Below, piece after piece: positions 55,050 through 63,841 of a stretch of DNA of 64,000 nucleotides. A program made the position numbers and the translations under genes. The stretch's first letter is position 1. Each line of letters starts with the position of its first letter. Source of the stretch: Streptomyces sp. Edi2 (GTDB lineage: Bacteria; Actinomycetota; Actinomycetes; Streptomycetales; Streptomycetaceae); the NCBI RefSeq assembly GCF_040253635.1, contig NZ_JBEJGX010000003.1:186001-250000 (forward strand), in the 5' to 3' direction. The notes under the pieces were generated by a model, which worked only from the letters and a program-made list of their open reading frames with translations, was not told where the DNA came from and searched no databases.

Positions 55050-55778
55050 TCACTCCGCTGCTGACCGGCTGTAACGCTCCAGTCGGTCAGCCAGCTCCAC
55101 CGGACGGGACAGCATCGGGAAGTGCCCGCCGTCCATCTCGTCGGGTGCCACCCCCAGGCGTTCGGCCACCACCTCGCGCAGGAACGGTGCCGGGAAGAGG
55201 CGGTCCTGACGGCACAACAGGAACCGCGTCGCCACCGCGGGCCAGGCTTCCATCGGCCAGGGCCGCGAGGCAGGGGTGTCGGACTGGCGCCGCCAGCGGA
55301 CCGCCGCCTCGGCCGCCAGCCGCGGCGGCAGATCCTGGAAGAACGGATCCGCGGCGGAACCCGGCACGGCGGACTCCGGCGTCCCCTCCGCCGCCGGGTC
55401 CGCGCCGGCCCGCTGCGCCTCCCGCCCCGCCCGTCTGACCTGCGAGTCCGGGTGACGTGTGGCTCGCCACCACTCCGCCGGCGCCTCACCCGGCAACGGC
55501 ACCATCGCCGCCAGCAGCACCAGCTGATCCACCGGCACCCGCGCACAGACCAGGGGCGCGGAGAAGCCGGCGAACGAGTGCGCCACCAGCATGAGCCGCC
55601 CCCGGCCCGCGACCGCGTGGACGACAGCATCCGCGTACTCGTCCAGGCCTGCCGCATCGTCCTCGCACGGCAGATCCACACTCACCACGTCACGGCCCCG
55701 GGTGCGCAGCTCCTCCGCCAGCAGATGCCAGTGCCACGAGTCGCATGCCGCACCGGGAATCAACACAAAGGTCGTCAT
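55050..55778 (-). CDS. Alpha/beta hydrolase
   Basis: A 242-residue hydrolase related to plant-type esterases and salicylate-esterase-like bacterial enzymes. The N-terminal strand and oxyanion motif is TTFVLIPGAACDSWHWHLL, the nucleophile motif MLVAHSFAGFS, and the His motif DGGHFPMLSRP. The cap between about residues 120 and 180 is enriched in Arg, Ala and Pro. The start is ATG at 55778, a few codons inside the open frame. It is convergent with the secreted HAD-like gene. The substrate is unknown. Confidence 0.88.
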   Translation of the reverse strand: MTTFVLIPGAACDSWHWHLLAEELRTRGRDVVSVDLPCEDDAAGLDEYADAVVHAVAGRGRLMLVAHSFAGFSAPLVCARVPVDQLVLLAAMVPLPGEAPAEWWRATRHPDSQVRRAGREAQRAGADPAAEGTPESAVPGSAADPFFQDLPPRLAAEAAVRWRRQSDTPASRPWPMEAWPAVATRFLLCRQDRLFPAPFLREVVAERLGVAPDEMDGGHFPMLSRPVELADRLERYSRSAAE

Positions 55779-55921
55779 CGACCGCATCATGCCACCGTCG
55801 TCCGTCCGACGTCCGGGCCTCGACCAGATGCTCAGGACAACTCAGGGCTGCGTGCTCAGCGCTCGGCGCTCAGGACTCACGGCTCAGTGCAGGACTCAGA
55901 GCTCACCACTCGGTGCTCGGC

Positions 55922-56140
55922 TCAGGCCGGCTGGGTCGCCCCTCGGCAGACCGTGCACACAATGCGGCGCGCCGGCTCCGGCAGGGTGCTCTGGCCTACG
56001 CCCTGCACACGGACCACGGTCTGCGGGGCGGACCAGGCGTGCTGGTCGCACAGCGCGGCGCCGCAGTTCCGGCAGATCGCTACCGCGGCGGCGTTTCCGT
56101 TGCCCCTCGCGTTGCCCCTCGCGCAGTCATAGCAGTTCAT
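55922..56140 (-). CDS. DUF2180 zinc-ribbon-like protein
   Basis: A 72-residue cysteine-rich protein. Paired Cys motifs are MNCYDC, CRNCGAALC and CTVC, with DQHAW between them, matching the DUF2180 family common in actinobacteria and presumably binding zinc. It is monocistronic, preceded by about 700 bases without genes and followed by a CTCAG-rich low-complexity stretch (55840-55921). Confidence 0.85.
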   Translation of the reverse strand: MNCYDCARGNARGNGNAAAVAICRNCGAALCDQHAWSAPQTVVRVQGVGQSTLPEPARRIVCTVCRGATQPA

Positions 56141-56831
56141 GGCACATGTCCGATCTCGTGAGGTAGCCGACGCAGACCCAACGGCAATGTACGTCGCGCG
56201 GCATGAGGGACGCGAGAAGCGCCGTCCCGGGTCGGGGCGGCTCACCTGACCGCCCCAAGGAGGACGCGGCTGACCGGGACCGCGGTGCGTCAGCTCGCTA
56301 CGGGTGGCCGTTCCCGTCAGAAGCAGTGCCCGCCACATTCAAGAGCAGGGCCCGCCACATTCACGATCTTCGAATTGTCCTGGCGGACGCGGCCGCGCCC
56401 GGCATGGTTCCCGCCACGGATTGCGCGGTGTCGTGACATGCGTCATACGGCATTCCGGTACTAACTAAGCTGGATAGTAGACTCTACCCCAAGGACATAG
56501 TGGATTTGTCCGTCTTGGCTGATGAATACCCCGCACGGGGATAAGTGAGATTCGGTCCGTCGCACGCTTTTGCCCGCGCGGCGAGCACATAAAGGATTCT
56601 GACGGGTCAACAGGAATTCCCGAAGATCCAGCAGCCGGACCAGCATGCTCCCTCACTCATGGCAAGCACCTCGGAGTCCTACGAAGCGAAGTAGTACTCA
56701 GAGTTTGTTGCCTCGCCTGCGCAGCGGTGCCAAGAATGACGAGCCGCAAGGCGTCTCCGCAGCTCAGGCGCGGGAATTGCACAGAGCCAGGCGCACCAGG
56801 GACGCTCCGCAATTACCGATTGAGGTCACGC
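56141..56831. other. AT-richer gap and long leader upstream of the CAP-domain gene
   Basis: No gene is supported. From about 56440 to 56720 the sequence is markedly richer in A and T than elsewhere in the window and contains short self-complementary segments, for example around 56455-56520. This could be a promoter and structured 5' leader, or a small RNA. Cell-wall hydrolase genes in Streptomyces sometimes carry a c-di-AMP riboswitch, but I could not match its conserved core here. Confidence 0.4.
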
Positions 56832-57482
56832 ATGACGAAACATCGCAGGACGCGGCGATACCGGCAGATAACCGTCGCCGCCTTGGCCATAGGCGCCGTG
56901 GGCGTGCCCTCCGCAGCAATGGCTTGCCTGGGGCAGGAGAATGAGGCCGGCCGGCACCACGGCCATTGGCAGAATGCGTCCTACGATCATCGGCAGGCGA
57001 AGGCGAAATGGGGCTCCGAGCCGGCCGCTGGTGCGGCACAGAAGCCCGCCGCTTCTTCCGGCGCCTCGAAAACCACCAGCGCTTCGAAAACCGCGGCCCC
57101 GGCGTCCGGCGATGCGGCTCGCGTGGTGGAACTCGTCAACAAGGAGCGCAGCAAGGCCGGGTGCTCCCCGCTGACCGTGAATGCGAAACTGACAAAGGCC
57201 GCCCAGGACCACAGCAAGGACATGGCGGACCACAAGAACATGTCGCACACGGGCTCCGACGGCTCCTCCCCGGACGACCGGATCACGCGTGCCGGTTACC
57301 ACTGGAACTCCTACGGCGAGAACGTGGCCTACGGGTACTCCACACCCGAGAAGGTCATGGCGGGCTGGATGTCCAGCCCCGGCCACAAGCGGAACATCCT
57401 GGACTGCTCCTTCAAGGAGATCGGCGTCGGCCTCGCTCAGCCCGGCGATTACTGGACGCAGGACTTCGGCACGGCCGGCTGA
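56832..57482 (+). CDS. Secreted CAP/SCP-domain protein
   Basis: A 216-residue exported protein. A Tat- or Sec-like signal peptide (KHRRTRRYRQITVAALAIG) is followed by a Ser/Ala/Lys-rich linker with SGASKTTSASKTAAP. The CAP domain covers the last 125 residues: VVELVNKERSKAGCSPLTVN, then HSKDMADHKNMSHTG, SYGENVAYGYSTPEKVMAGW and SPGHKRNILDCSFKEIGVG, with the His/Glu cavity residues and one likely disulfide. Bacterial members are exoproteins of uncertain activity. The ATG at 56832 has GAGG eight bases upstream. Confidence 0.9.
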   Translation: MTKHRRTRRYRQITVAALAIGAVGVPSAAMACLGQENEAGRHHGHWQNASYDHRQAKAKWGSEPAAGAAQKPAASSGASKTTSASKTAAPASGDAARVVELVNKERSKAGCSPLTVNAKLTKAAQDHSKDMADHKNMSHTGSDGSSPDDRITRAGYHWNSYGENVAYGYSTPEKVMAGWMSSPGHKRNILDCSFKEIGVGLAQPGDYWTQDFGTAG

Positions 57483-57677
57483 CCGCCACCAGAGCTCCGG
57501 GCGCCCCTACCCCGGCCTCCGTTCCTCAGCCCCTGCGGTGCACATGCGCCACCCAGGAGCCGCGCATGAGCCATGGCGGCGTATGAGTCCCTGCAAAGCG
57601 CACGAAGGTCCCCGACCGCATTCCGGCCGGGGGCCTCGGCGCGTCCAGGCCATCAGCGCACCGGCTGAGCACCGCTC

Positions 57678-58343
57678 TCAGGCCCCGGCGTGCGGGCCGA
57701 ATGCCGGTGGCCTCTGGTCCTCCCCGGCCGGGCCGATGTCGCCGTTCTTCCACGCCGGGTCGTAGGCGCAGGGCATGGCGGCGTCGCCCATGAAGTACTC
57801 CCGGTCCGGGAACCAGGTGAAGGACATGCGCTCGGCCCCGTCGTCCCGCTGGACGAACAGTTCCCATTCCTGGCTCTTCGTGCCCTCACGGTAGGAGGTG
57901 ACCACCCAGCCGTTGTCCTTCAGGTGCCGGTGCAGTCGGCGGAGGCCGGATTCGGCCTGGCTCGCGGGGACGTGGTCCAGGGCCCAGCTGTGGCTCATCC
58001 GGTAGGCGCCGTCGACGGTCTCGTCCGCCAGCCCCAGCGGGCCCCCGTCGTAGCAGAAGGAAGAGCTGAACGTGTTCTCCGTACTGACGCCGATTTTCTC
58101 GACACCTGGTTTCACCGTGCGGGTGAACCCCACGACGTCATACATCTTCCGGGATCGCTGGAAGACGCGGCGCGCCATGTCCTCGGGTGCGACGCGGGGA
58201 AAGTCCGTCGACCCCCATGAAACCGAGGCGAGCGGGACGATCAGAACGAGGACGACGAGCGCGGCACAGCCGCATCCGAGGGTCTTGAGGACGGATGAGG
58301 AGGCCTCGGACTCGCTCGGGGCAGTGGTGGCGTTGGCTGGCAT
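57678..58343 (-). CDS. Single-pass membrane protein of unknown function
   Basis: A protein of about 221 residues. One transmembrane helix lies near the N-terminus (GCGCAALVVLVLIVPLASV), and the remainder is an exported domain of about 170 residues with DMARRVFQRSRKMYDVVGF, SHSWALDHVPASQAESGLRR and SFTWFPDREYFMGDAAMPC. No family is recognised. ATG at 58343 with GAGGAG upstream is preferred over ATG at 58358. It is convergent with the CAP-domain gene across a 195-base gap. Confidence 0.65.
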   Translation of the reverse strand: MPANATTAPSESEASSSVLKTLGCGCAALVVLVLIVPLASVSWGSTDFPRVAPEDMARRVFQRSRKMYDVVGFTRTVKPGVEKIGVSTENTFSSSFCYDGGPLGLADETVDGAYRMSHSWALDHVPASQAESGLRRLHRHLKDNGWVVTSYREGTKSQEWELFVQRDDGAERMSFTWFPDREYFMGDAAMPCAYDPAWKNGDIGPAGEDQRPPAFGPHAGA

Positions 58344-58529
58344 GGTCTCCTCGGGCATACGGGGACGGTATGCCGACCGGGAGCGTGGCGGATGAGCGCG
58401 GCAACCCGGCAAGGGGTGAGTATGCGTACTCACTTGATCTGCCCTCGGTGTCAGCGGGCGGGGGTGGGTCCGGCTCGACACCCGTGCCGCGCATACGTGA
58501 TCGTGCCGCGCGTACGTGACAGCCCTTGG

Positions 58530-60869
58530 CTAGAGCAGATCGCTCGCCGAGTCGGCGAGCCGCCGCCGTGCGGCGCGGGCGGCAGGCAGGGCCGAGGCGG
58601 TTGCGGCGATCGCCACCGCGACGGCAATGACCAGCAGCAGGGTGGCCGGGCCGGGTTGCCGGGCGATGCCGGTCCCCCAGCCACTGGTGCGGCCCTGGAG
58701 GTCGATGAGCCATTCGGAGGCGAGGAGGCCCGATGCCGTGCCGGCCAGCGCGGCGGCGAGCGTGACGAACGCGGTGCCCGAGACGATGACGGCGGTGATC
58801 TGGCGGGGTGTGAGGCCGACGGCCTTGAGGGCGAGCAGATCGCGGCTGCGGTCGCGTACGCCGGCACCGACCGTGGTCGCGAGCTCCGCCAGCCCGATCA
58901 GGATCAGCACCGCGATCAGACCGATGGCGACGGCACGGACCGCCGACAGCTGGTCCGCGGGGTTGGGGATCTCCCGCACTTCGAGACGGCCGGCCGACGC
59001 CTTGGTCAGGGCGTCGCGCACCACGCCGGGGTCGGCTCCGTCGTGCAGGACCAGGTTGTAGAAGTCCGGGCGGGGTGGCTGTGCTGCCGGAGGCGTGGTA
59101 CCGGCGGTGTCGTCGTCGCGCAGGGTGTCGAGGGTGGTGGAGACTACCCGGCCGCCGTCCGCGGTTTCGATGTTGCGGCCGACGATATGGAGGACGTGCG
59201 GACGGCCGGCGACGGTCATCCGGACCCAGTCGCCGACGCGTGCGTCCAGCAGGTCCAGCAGGCCCTGTCCGGCGATCGCTTCGTCGGGGCCACGGGCGGC
59301 GCGGCCTTCCACGACGGCGAAGGGGTACGGCTTGGCGTCCGTGCCGAGCCCGCGCAGGGTGATGGTCCCGGTTTGTCCCGGTACGAGGGCCTGCACCTCG
59401 GCTCCGGGGTAGGCGGTCATCCGCGGCCGGGAGGAGAGGAGTTGGCCCAGTTCGCGTGCGCCGAGGGTGTCGGAGCGCGCGGTGAGCGCCGCGGGCAGGC
59501 CGACGTTCTCGGGGTGTGAGGTGAAGCGGTCCAGCGTGGTCCAGGTGCCCAGCGCGATGGTGATGAGCAGCAGCGGGACCGCGAGCCGTGCCACGGCTGC
59601 CGACGAGCGCAGCGGGCGGTGGAAGGCGCCCCGCCAGCCGAGGACCAGGGCCGGCGGGATCCTCAGGCCGAGTGCCCGCCGGGTGAGGCCGGAGGTGCGG
59701 CCGCCGCCGGCCGTGGCGGCACGGGCCACGGGCACCGGCGGTACCCGTCCCGCACGCCACGCGGCCAGGCAGGTCGCCGAGCCGATGAAGACCACCACCC
59801 CGCCGGAGATCACCAGGGTCAGCCAGGCGTGCCCGGGGAGCTGCCGCCACAGGGCCATCGCTTCGCCGATCCGGCCGGGGACCAGCGTGCCGAGCGCCTG
59901 GGTGAGCAGCGCCCCGAGGGCGACGCCCAGCAGCGCGAAGCCGAGGTGGAGGGCGAGGAACATCCGGACCACCTGGCCGGGTGTGAACCCGATGGCCTTG
60001 AGGATCGAGATGTCGCGCAGATGTCCGCGGATCCGGGTGCTGATGGCGCCGCCCACCGCCAGGGCGGCGGCGAGCAGCGCGCCCAGCCCGAAGAGGCCCA
60101 GCAGCCGTCCGAGGAGCTGGTTGTCCCCCTCGGCTTCCGTCTTGGCCTGCCGCCAGGTGGAGACATCGGTGATCTGATCGGCGCCGAGCCGGGTGACCGC
60201 GCGCTGGACGACATAGTCGGTGTCCGCGGGGTCGGTGAGCTGGAGGCCTATGGTGCGGCCACGCTGGTCACGGCCCGCATCCGAGGCGGCCAGGGTGCCG
60301 GGGAGCACCCATGCCACGCCCGGGGATTCCCCCGCGCGGAAGGCGGCCTCGGCGGTGTCCGCGACGCCCACCACGCGCAGCCGGGCCGCGATGCCGCTCA
60401 GCACCAGCGAGTCGCCCGGCTTGGCCCACATCGCACGGGCCACCGAGCTGTCCAGCACGATGCCCTTGGTGGCGCCCGCATCGGTGCCCGCGTCGAGCCA
60501 GCGGCCCGCAACGATCTGGGGTGCGGCGGTGGCGGGGCGCTTCGCCACGCCGCGCAGCTCCAGGGTGGCCTTGGCTCCGCCGGGCTGGAGGCTCGCGGTG
60601 GTGCGGACGGTGGGGAAGGGCCCGGAGGTGGCTCGTACCTCGTCCAGTCCGGCGAGCGACCCGGCGGCGGTGCCGGCCTGGGTGTGGATCCATACGTGGG
60701 CGCCGGAGGACTGGGTGAAGGCCCGTTGCCAGGGGTCGGTCGCGTAGGCGAACAGTGCGGTGGCCAGCAGGAGCGAGATGGTGATCCCGGCGGTGGCCAG
60801 CACGATGAGCACCGCGGCCGGCCGGTGTGCTCTCAGATGCGCCTGGGTCCAGCGTGCTGCTGCTCGCAC
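58530..60869 (-). CDS. ABC exporter permease, FtsX/MacB-like, double repeat
   Basis: A 779-residue permease containing two FtsX-type units. Each unit is a helix, an extracytoplasmic domain and three further helices (first: LLGLFGLGALLAAALAVGGA and following; second: VAIGLIAVLILIGLAELATT and following). Characteristic cytoplasmic loops read RDISILKAIGFTPGQVVRM and RDLLALKAVGLTPRQITAV. Such proteins export lipids, peptides or drugs or act mechanically. GTG at 60869 begins three bases after the ATPase stop, so they are cotranscribed. Confidence 0.92.
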   Translation of the reverse strand: MRAAARWTQAHLRAHRPAAVLIVLATAGITISLLLATALFAYATDPWQRAFTQSSGAHVWIHTQAGTAAGSLAGLDEVRATSGPFPTVRTTASLQPGGAKATLELRGVAKRPATAAPQIVAGRWLDAGTDAGATKGIVLDSSVARAMWAKPGDSLVLSGIAARLRVVGVADTAEAAFRAGESPGVAWVLPGTLAASDAGRDQRGRTIGLQLTDPADTDYVVQRAVTRLGADQITDVSTWRQAKTEAEGDNQLLGRLLGLFGLGALLAAALAVGGAISTRIRGHLRDISILKAIGFTPGQVVRMFLALHLGFALLGVALGALLTQALGTLVPGRIGEAMALWRQLPGHAWLTLVISGGVVVFIGSATCLAAWRAGRVPPVPVARAATAGGGRTSGLTRRALGLRIPPALVLGWRGAFHRPLRSSAAVARLAVPLLLITIALGTWTTLDRFTSHPENVGLPAALTARSDTLGARELGQLLSSRPRMTAYPGAEVQALVPGQTGTITLRGLGTDAKPYPFAVVEGRAARGPDEAIAGQGLLDLLDARVGDWVRMTVAGRPHVLHIVGRNIETADGGRVVSTTLDTLRDDDTAGTTPPAAQPPRPDFYNLVLHDGADPGVVRDALTKASAGRLEVREIPNPADQLSAVRAVAIGLIAVLILIGLAELATTVGAGVRDRSRDLLALKAVGLTPRQITAVIVSGTAFVTLAAALAGTASGLLASEWLIDLQGRTSGWGTGIARQPGPATLLLVIAVAVAIAATASALPAARAARRRLADSASDLL

Positions 60870-60872
60870 GGG

Positions 60873-61634
60873 TCAGCCCTTGAGCTTGAGGACGTCGGCC
60901 ACACCGGCCGCGGGACGGTTCCGGCTGCCGCCGAGGTGCGCGTCGTCGGCGACCTGGCCGTCGTAGAAGCTGATCACCCGGTCCGCGGCGCTGGCCATTC
61001 TGGCGTCATGGGTGACCAGCAGGATCGTCTGCCCGCGCCGGTGGAAGCGGGCGAGCAGCCGCAGCACCTCCCGCGTCCCCTTGCTGTCCAGGCTGCCGGC
61101 GGGCTCGTCGGCGAGCAGCAGGCTGGGGGTGTTGACCAGGGCACGGGCCAGCGCGACGCGCTGCTGTTCGCCGCCGGACAGTTCGCCCGGCGTGCAGTTC
61201 TCCTTGCCGGTCAGGCCCAGTTCGTCGAGCAGTTCGGCCCGGTCGGTACGGGCCTGCCGGGGGGATCTGCCGGCGAGCAGTGCGGGGAGTTCGACATTGT
61301 CGGCGACGCTGAGGTTCGAGACCAGGTTGAAGAACTGGAAGACGATGCCGATGTGGTGGCGGCGCAGCTCCGCCCAGCGTGCCTCGCTGTAGGCGTCGAC
61401 CTGGCGGCCGTCGAGCCAGAGCGCACCGCTGTCGGGCCGGTCGAGGCCGCCGAGGAGGTGCAGCAAAGTGGATTTGCCGGCCCCCGAGGGCCCGGTGACG
61501 GCGACGAACTCGCCGCGCTCGATGCACAGATCGACGCCCCGCACCGCGGGGACGGGTGCGGCGCCCTCCGGCCGGTGGGTCTTGACCAGGCCGGCTGCCC
61601 GGACTATCGGGCCGGACGGCTCGTCCCGGTTCAT
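60873..61634 (-). CDS. ABC exporter ATPase, MacB/LolD type
   Basis: A 253-residue ATPase. Walker A is GPSGAGKSTLL, the Q-loop IVFQFFNLVSNLSV, the signature LSGGEQQRVALARAL, and Walker B LLLADEPAGSLDS, with the H-loop LLVTHDARMA. GTG/ATG overlap with the upstream regulator gene gives coupling at 61631-61634. It pairs with the permease downstream. Confidence 0.93.
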   Translation of the reverse strand: MNRDEPSGPIVRAAGLVKTHRPEGAAPVPAVRGVDLCIERGEFVAVTGPSGAGKSTLLHLLGGLDRPDSGALWLDGRQVDAYSEARWAELRRHHIGIVFQFFNLVSNLSVADNVELPALLAGRSPRQARTDRAELLDELGLTGKENCTPGELSGGEQQRVALARALVNTPSLLLADEPAGSLDSKGTREVLRLLARFHRRGQTILLVTHDARMASAADRVISFYDGQVADDAHLGGSRNRPAAGVADVLKLKG

Positions 61635-62137
61635 TCCAACTCCTCTTGACAGCGCTCCAGCCAGTCGAGATCCGCCTGCAGATGCAGCATCGCGCCCTCG
61701 ACCAGCAGCTGCGCGACCCGGTTGTCCCGGTCCTCGCCCGCCGCGAGTTTCGACAGGTCACGCATGGTGTTGAGGTAGTGGCGGCGCTGCTTGTTGATCA
61801 GGGCGATCTGGTCTGCGGTCCCGGTGTGGGGGGCCAGGGCGAGCTTCATGAAGAATTCGTCCCGTACCCGTGGTTCGGCGGTGGATTCCTCGAACCACGC
61901 GTCCACCGCTTCGCGTCCCGCTTCGGTGATCCGGTAGATGCGCTTGTTCGGGCGGTCCGACTGCTCGACGTCTTCTCCCTCGATCAGGCCCGACTTCTCC
62001 AGCCTGCCCAGGGTGACGTAGATCTGGCCGACATTTGGCTGAGGGTATGCCGCGCCCAGAAGGTTCTCAAGGGCCTGTTTGAGTTCGTAGCCGTGTGCGG
62101 GGCCGCTGACCAACAGTGCCAGGAGTGGCAGCCGCAC
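61631..62137 (-). CDS. PadR-family transcriptional regulator
   Basis: A 168-residue repressor. The winged helix is LPLLALLVSGPAHGYELKQAL followed by GQIYVTLGRLEKSGLIEGE and KRIYRITEAGREAV; a helical dimerisation tail follows (DQIALINKQRRHYLNTMRDL). GTG at 62137, with GAGGGAGAG upstream, is preferred; a longer start at 62239 would put a perfect palindrome inside the coding region. It heads the ABC exporter operon, which it probably represses. Confidence 0.88.
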   Translation of the reverse strand: MRLPLLALLVSGPAHGYELKQALENLLGAAYPQPNVGQIYVTLGRLEKSGLIEGEDVEQSDRPNKRIYRITEAGREAVDAWFEESTAEPRVRDEFFMKLALAPHTGTADQIALINKQRRHYLNTMRDLSKLAAGEDRDNRVAQLLVEGAMLHLQADLDWLERCQEELE

Positions 62138-62166
62138 GCTCTCGCTCTCCCTCTTCCGCCCTGGGG

Positions 62167-62272
62167 CGTATCCGTCGGATCGCCGCGGGCCCGCGGCGAT
62201 CCGGAAGATACGACCTAGTTGACGGTCATCTGCACTCATCCGGCTGTGAGCCGGGTCGCCGTCGTATCTTCC
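62167..62272. promoter_or_regulatory. Nested palindromes, probable PadR control region
   Basis: A perfect 28-base palindrome lies at 62176-62203, flanked by CGTATC (62167-62172) and a GATACG copy on the right. A second inverted repeat pairs GGAAGATACGAC (62203-62214) with GTCGTATCTTCC (62261-62272). The elements lie in the 5' leader of the regulator operon and within 190 bases of the divergent sugar-binding protein gene. They fit operator sites for the PadR protein or a strong transcript hairpin. Confidence 0.6.
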
Positions 62273-62364
62273 TGCACCATCTAGTATCCCGCATGGCTAA
62301 CAGGTATACATGGGGTGGGTTGTCGGCCCCGTACCCCGTCGACGCCTGGTGCGAGGAGGAGCCC

Positions 62365-63636
62365 ATGCGGTGGAAGCGTGCCGCGGGAAGGGCTCTGCTG
62401 GTCTGCTCGCTGCTGTTCGCGGGCCATACCGGTGCGCAGGCCGGGGAGCCGGCCGGCGGTTCGGACGGGCGGGGCCCGATCACCCTGGTGACGGGCGGCG
62501 ACCTCACGGGCTATTTGCGCGGCGTCCTCGACGGCTGGAACGACCGGCACCCGCGCGAGAAGGTCACGCTGGTCGAGCTGCCGGACGCGGCCGACGAGGT
62601 GCGGGCCCAGATGGTCACCGAGCTGCGCTCGCACAGTGACCGCTTCGACGTGCTGAACATCGACGTGGCATGGACCTCGGAGTTCGCTGCCGCGGGCTGG
62701 ATCAAGCCCGTGAACGCCGACCGGTTTCCGCTGAAGCACTTCCTTCCTCCCGTGGTGGACACCGCCACCTTCCGGGGGCGGCTCTATGCGGTCCCGTATG
62801 TGACGAACGCGGGGCTGCTCTACTACCGCAAGGACGTGCTCGCCCGGGAGGGTGCGCGGCCGCCGCGCACCTGGGCCGAGTTGGAGCAGCTGGCGAAGAC
62901 TGTCGCGCCCAAGTACGGGATGGACGGTTACGCGGGCCAGTTCCTGCCGTACGAAGGGCTGACCGCCAATGTCGGCGAGGCCGTCCAGTCGGCGGGCGGC
63001 ACGGTGCTCGCGGGCGAGGGCTCGCGCGTGACGGTGGACTCCCTCGCGGCCCGCCGGGGCCTGTCCTTCCTGCTCGACGGGGTGCGCGAGGGCTGGATCC
63101 CGCAGCGGGCGCTGACGTACAAGGAAGAGGAGTCCCGCAAGGCCTTCCAGGACGGCCGGCTGCTGTTCCTGCGGAACTGGCCGTATGCGTACGCGCTGGC
63201 CAACGCCCGGCCGTCGAAGGTGGCGGGGAAGTTCGGCGCGGTGCCGCTGCCGGGCCCCGGCGGGCCGGGGTCCAGCGCGCTGGGCGGCTCCAACCTTGCG
63301 GTCAACGCGCAGTCGCGGCACCAGAAGACCGCCACCGAGCTGATCTCCTATCTGACGTCCGAGTCGGTCCAGCGCCGGGTCCTCACCAAGGGCGCGCTGC
63401 CACCGGTATGGGCCGATCTGTACGCGGATCCGGAGCTGGTGCGTCGCTTCCCGTACCTTCCGACGCTGAAGCGGGCCGTCCTGGCGGCCAAGCCGCGCCT
63501 CAAGAGCCCGCACTACGACCAGGTGAGCCTGGCGGTGCAGGCAGTCATGCACGATGCGCTGGTGCATCGCCGGAGCACGGACGCCACCGTCGCGCGGCTG
63601 ACGCGGGAGCTGCGGGCCATCGTCGGCCGCGGCTGA
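62365..63636 (+). CDS. Sugar ABC substrate-binding protein
   Basis: A 423-residue binding protein of solute-binding family 1. A signal peptide (MRWKRAAGRALLVCSLLFAG) precedes GPITLVTGGDLTGYLRGVL, and conserved blocks are FDVLNIDVAWTSEFAAAGWI, AVPYVTNAGLLYYRKDVL and SSALGGSNLAVNAQS. The Cys in the signal sits in LLVC, a poor lipobox, so anchoring is uncertain. GAGGAGGA precedes the ATG at 62365. Related maltose/trehalose systems carry permeases next, but the next gene here encodes a GH13 glucosidase, so the binding protein may use remote permeases. Confidence 0.9.
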   Translation: MRWKRAAGRALLVCSLLFAGHTGAQAGEPAGGSDGRGPITLVTGGDLTGYLRGVLDGWNDRHPREKVTLVELPDAADEVRAQMVTELRSHSDRFDVLNIDVAWTSEFAAAGWIKPVNADRFPLKHFLPPVVDTATFRGRLYAVPYVTNAGLLYYRKDVLAREGARPPRTWAELEQLAKTVAPKYGMDGYAGQFLPYEGLTANVGEAVQSAGGTVLAGEGSRVTVDSLAARRGLSFLLDGVREGWIPQRALTYKEEESRKAFQDGRLLFLRNWPYAYALANARPSKVAGKFGAVPLPGPGGPGSSALGGSNLAVNAQSRHQKTATELISYLTSESVQRRVLTKGALPPVWADLYADPELVRRFPYLPTLKRAVLAAKPRLKSPHYDQVSLAVQAVMHDALVHRRSTDATVARLTRELRAIVGRG

Positions 63637-63672
63637 CCCTGCCAAGCTCCCCGCGGCCCCACACCCCACTCC

Positions 63673-63790
63673 TACTTACATGTTAAGTACAGGAGAGCTG
63701 CGCAATCTCCCATAAATCCGGGCATCTCACAGCGAGTTTCGACCATTTCGTTGACACCCAAAAGACATCCCTACTTAACATGCATGCATA
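63673..63790 (+). promoter_or_regulatory. Repeated TACTTAACATG operator motif with a candidate promoter
   Basis: The near-palindrome TACTTACATGTTAAGTA lies at 63673-63689, and TACTTAACATGCATGCATA at 63772-63790. Both share TACTTAACATG in one orientation. TTGACA at 63751-63756 with the second motif 15-18 bases downstream forms a likely promoter whose -10 region is covered by the motif. This fits repression of the downstream glucosidase gene by a sugar-responsive LacI-type regulator, a common arrangement for alpha-glucoside genes. Confidence 0.6.
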
Positions 63791-63841
63791 ACAGCGATCG
63801 CAGCCGCACGGCATGCCCATGCAAGAACGGGATCACGGCAG

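Noticed and set aside
56440..56831. c-di-AMP (ydaO-type) riboswitch upstream of the CAP-domain gene
   Set aside because: The conserved core sequences and pairing pattern could not be found by eye.
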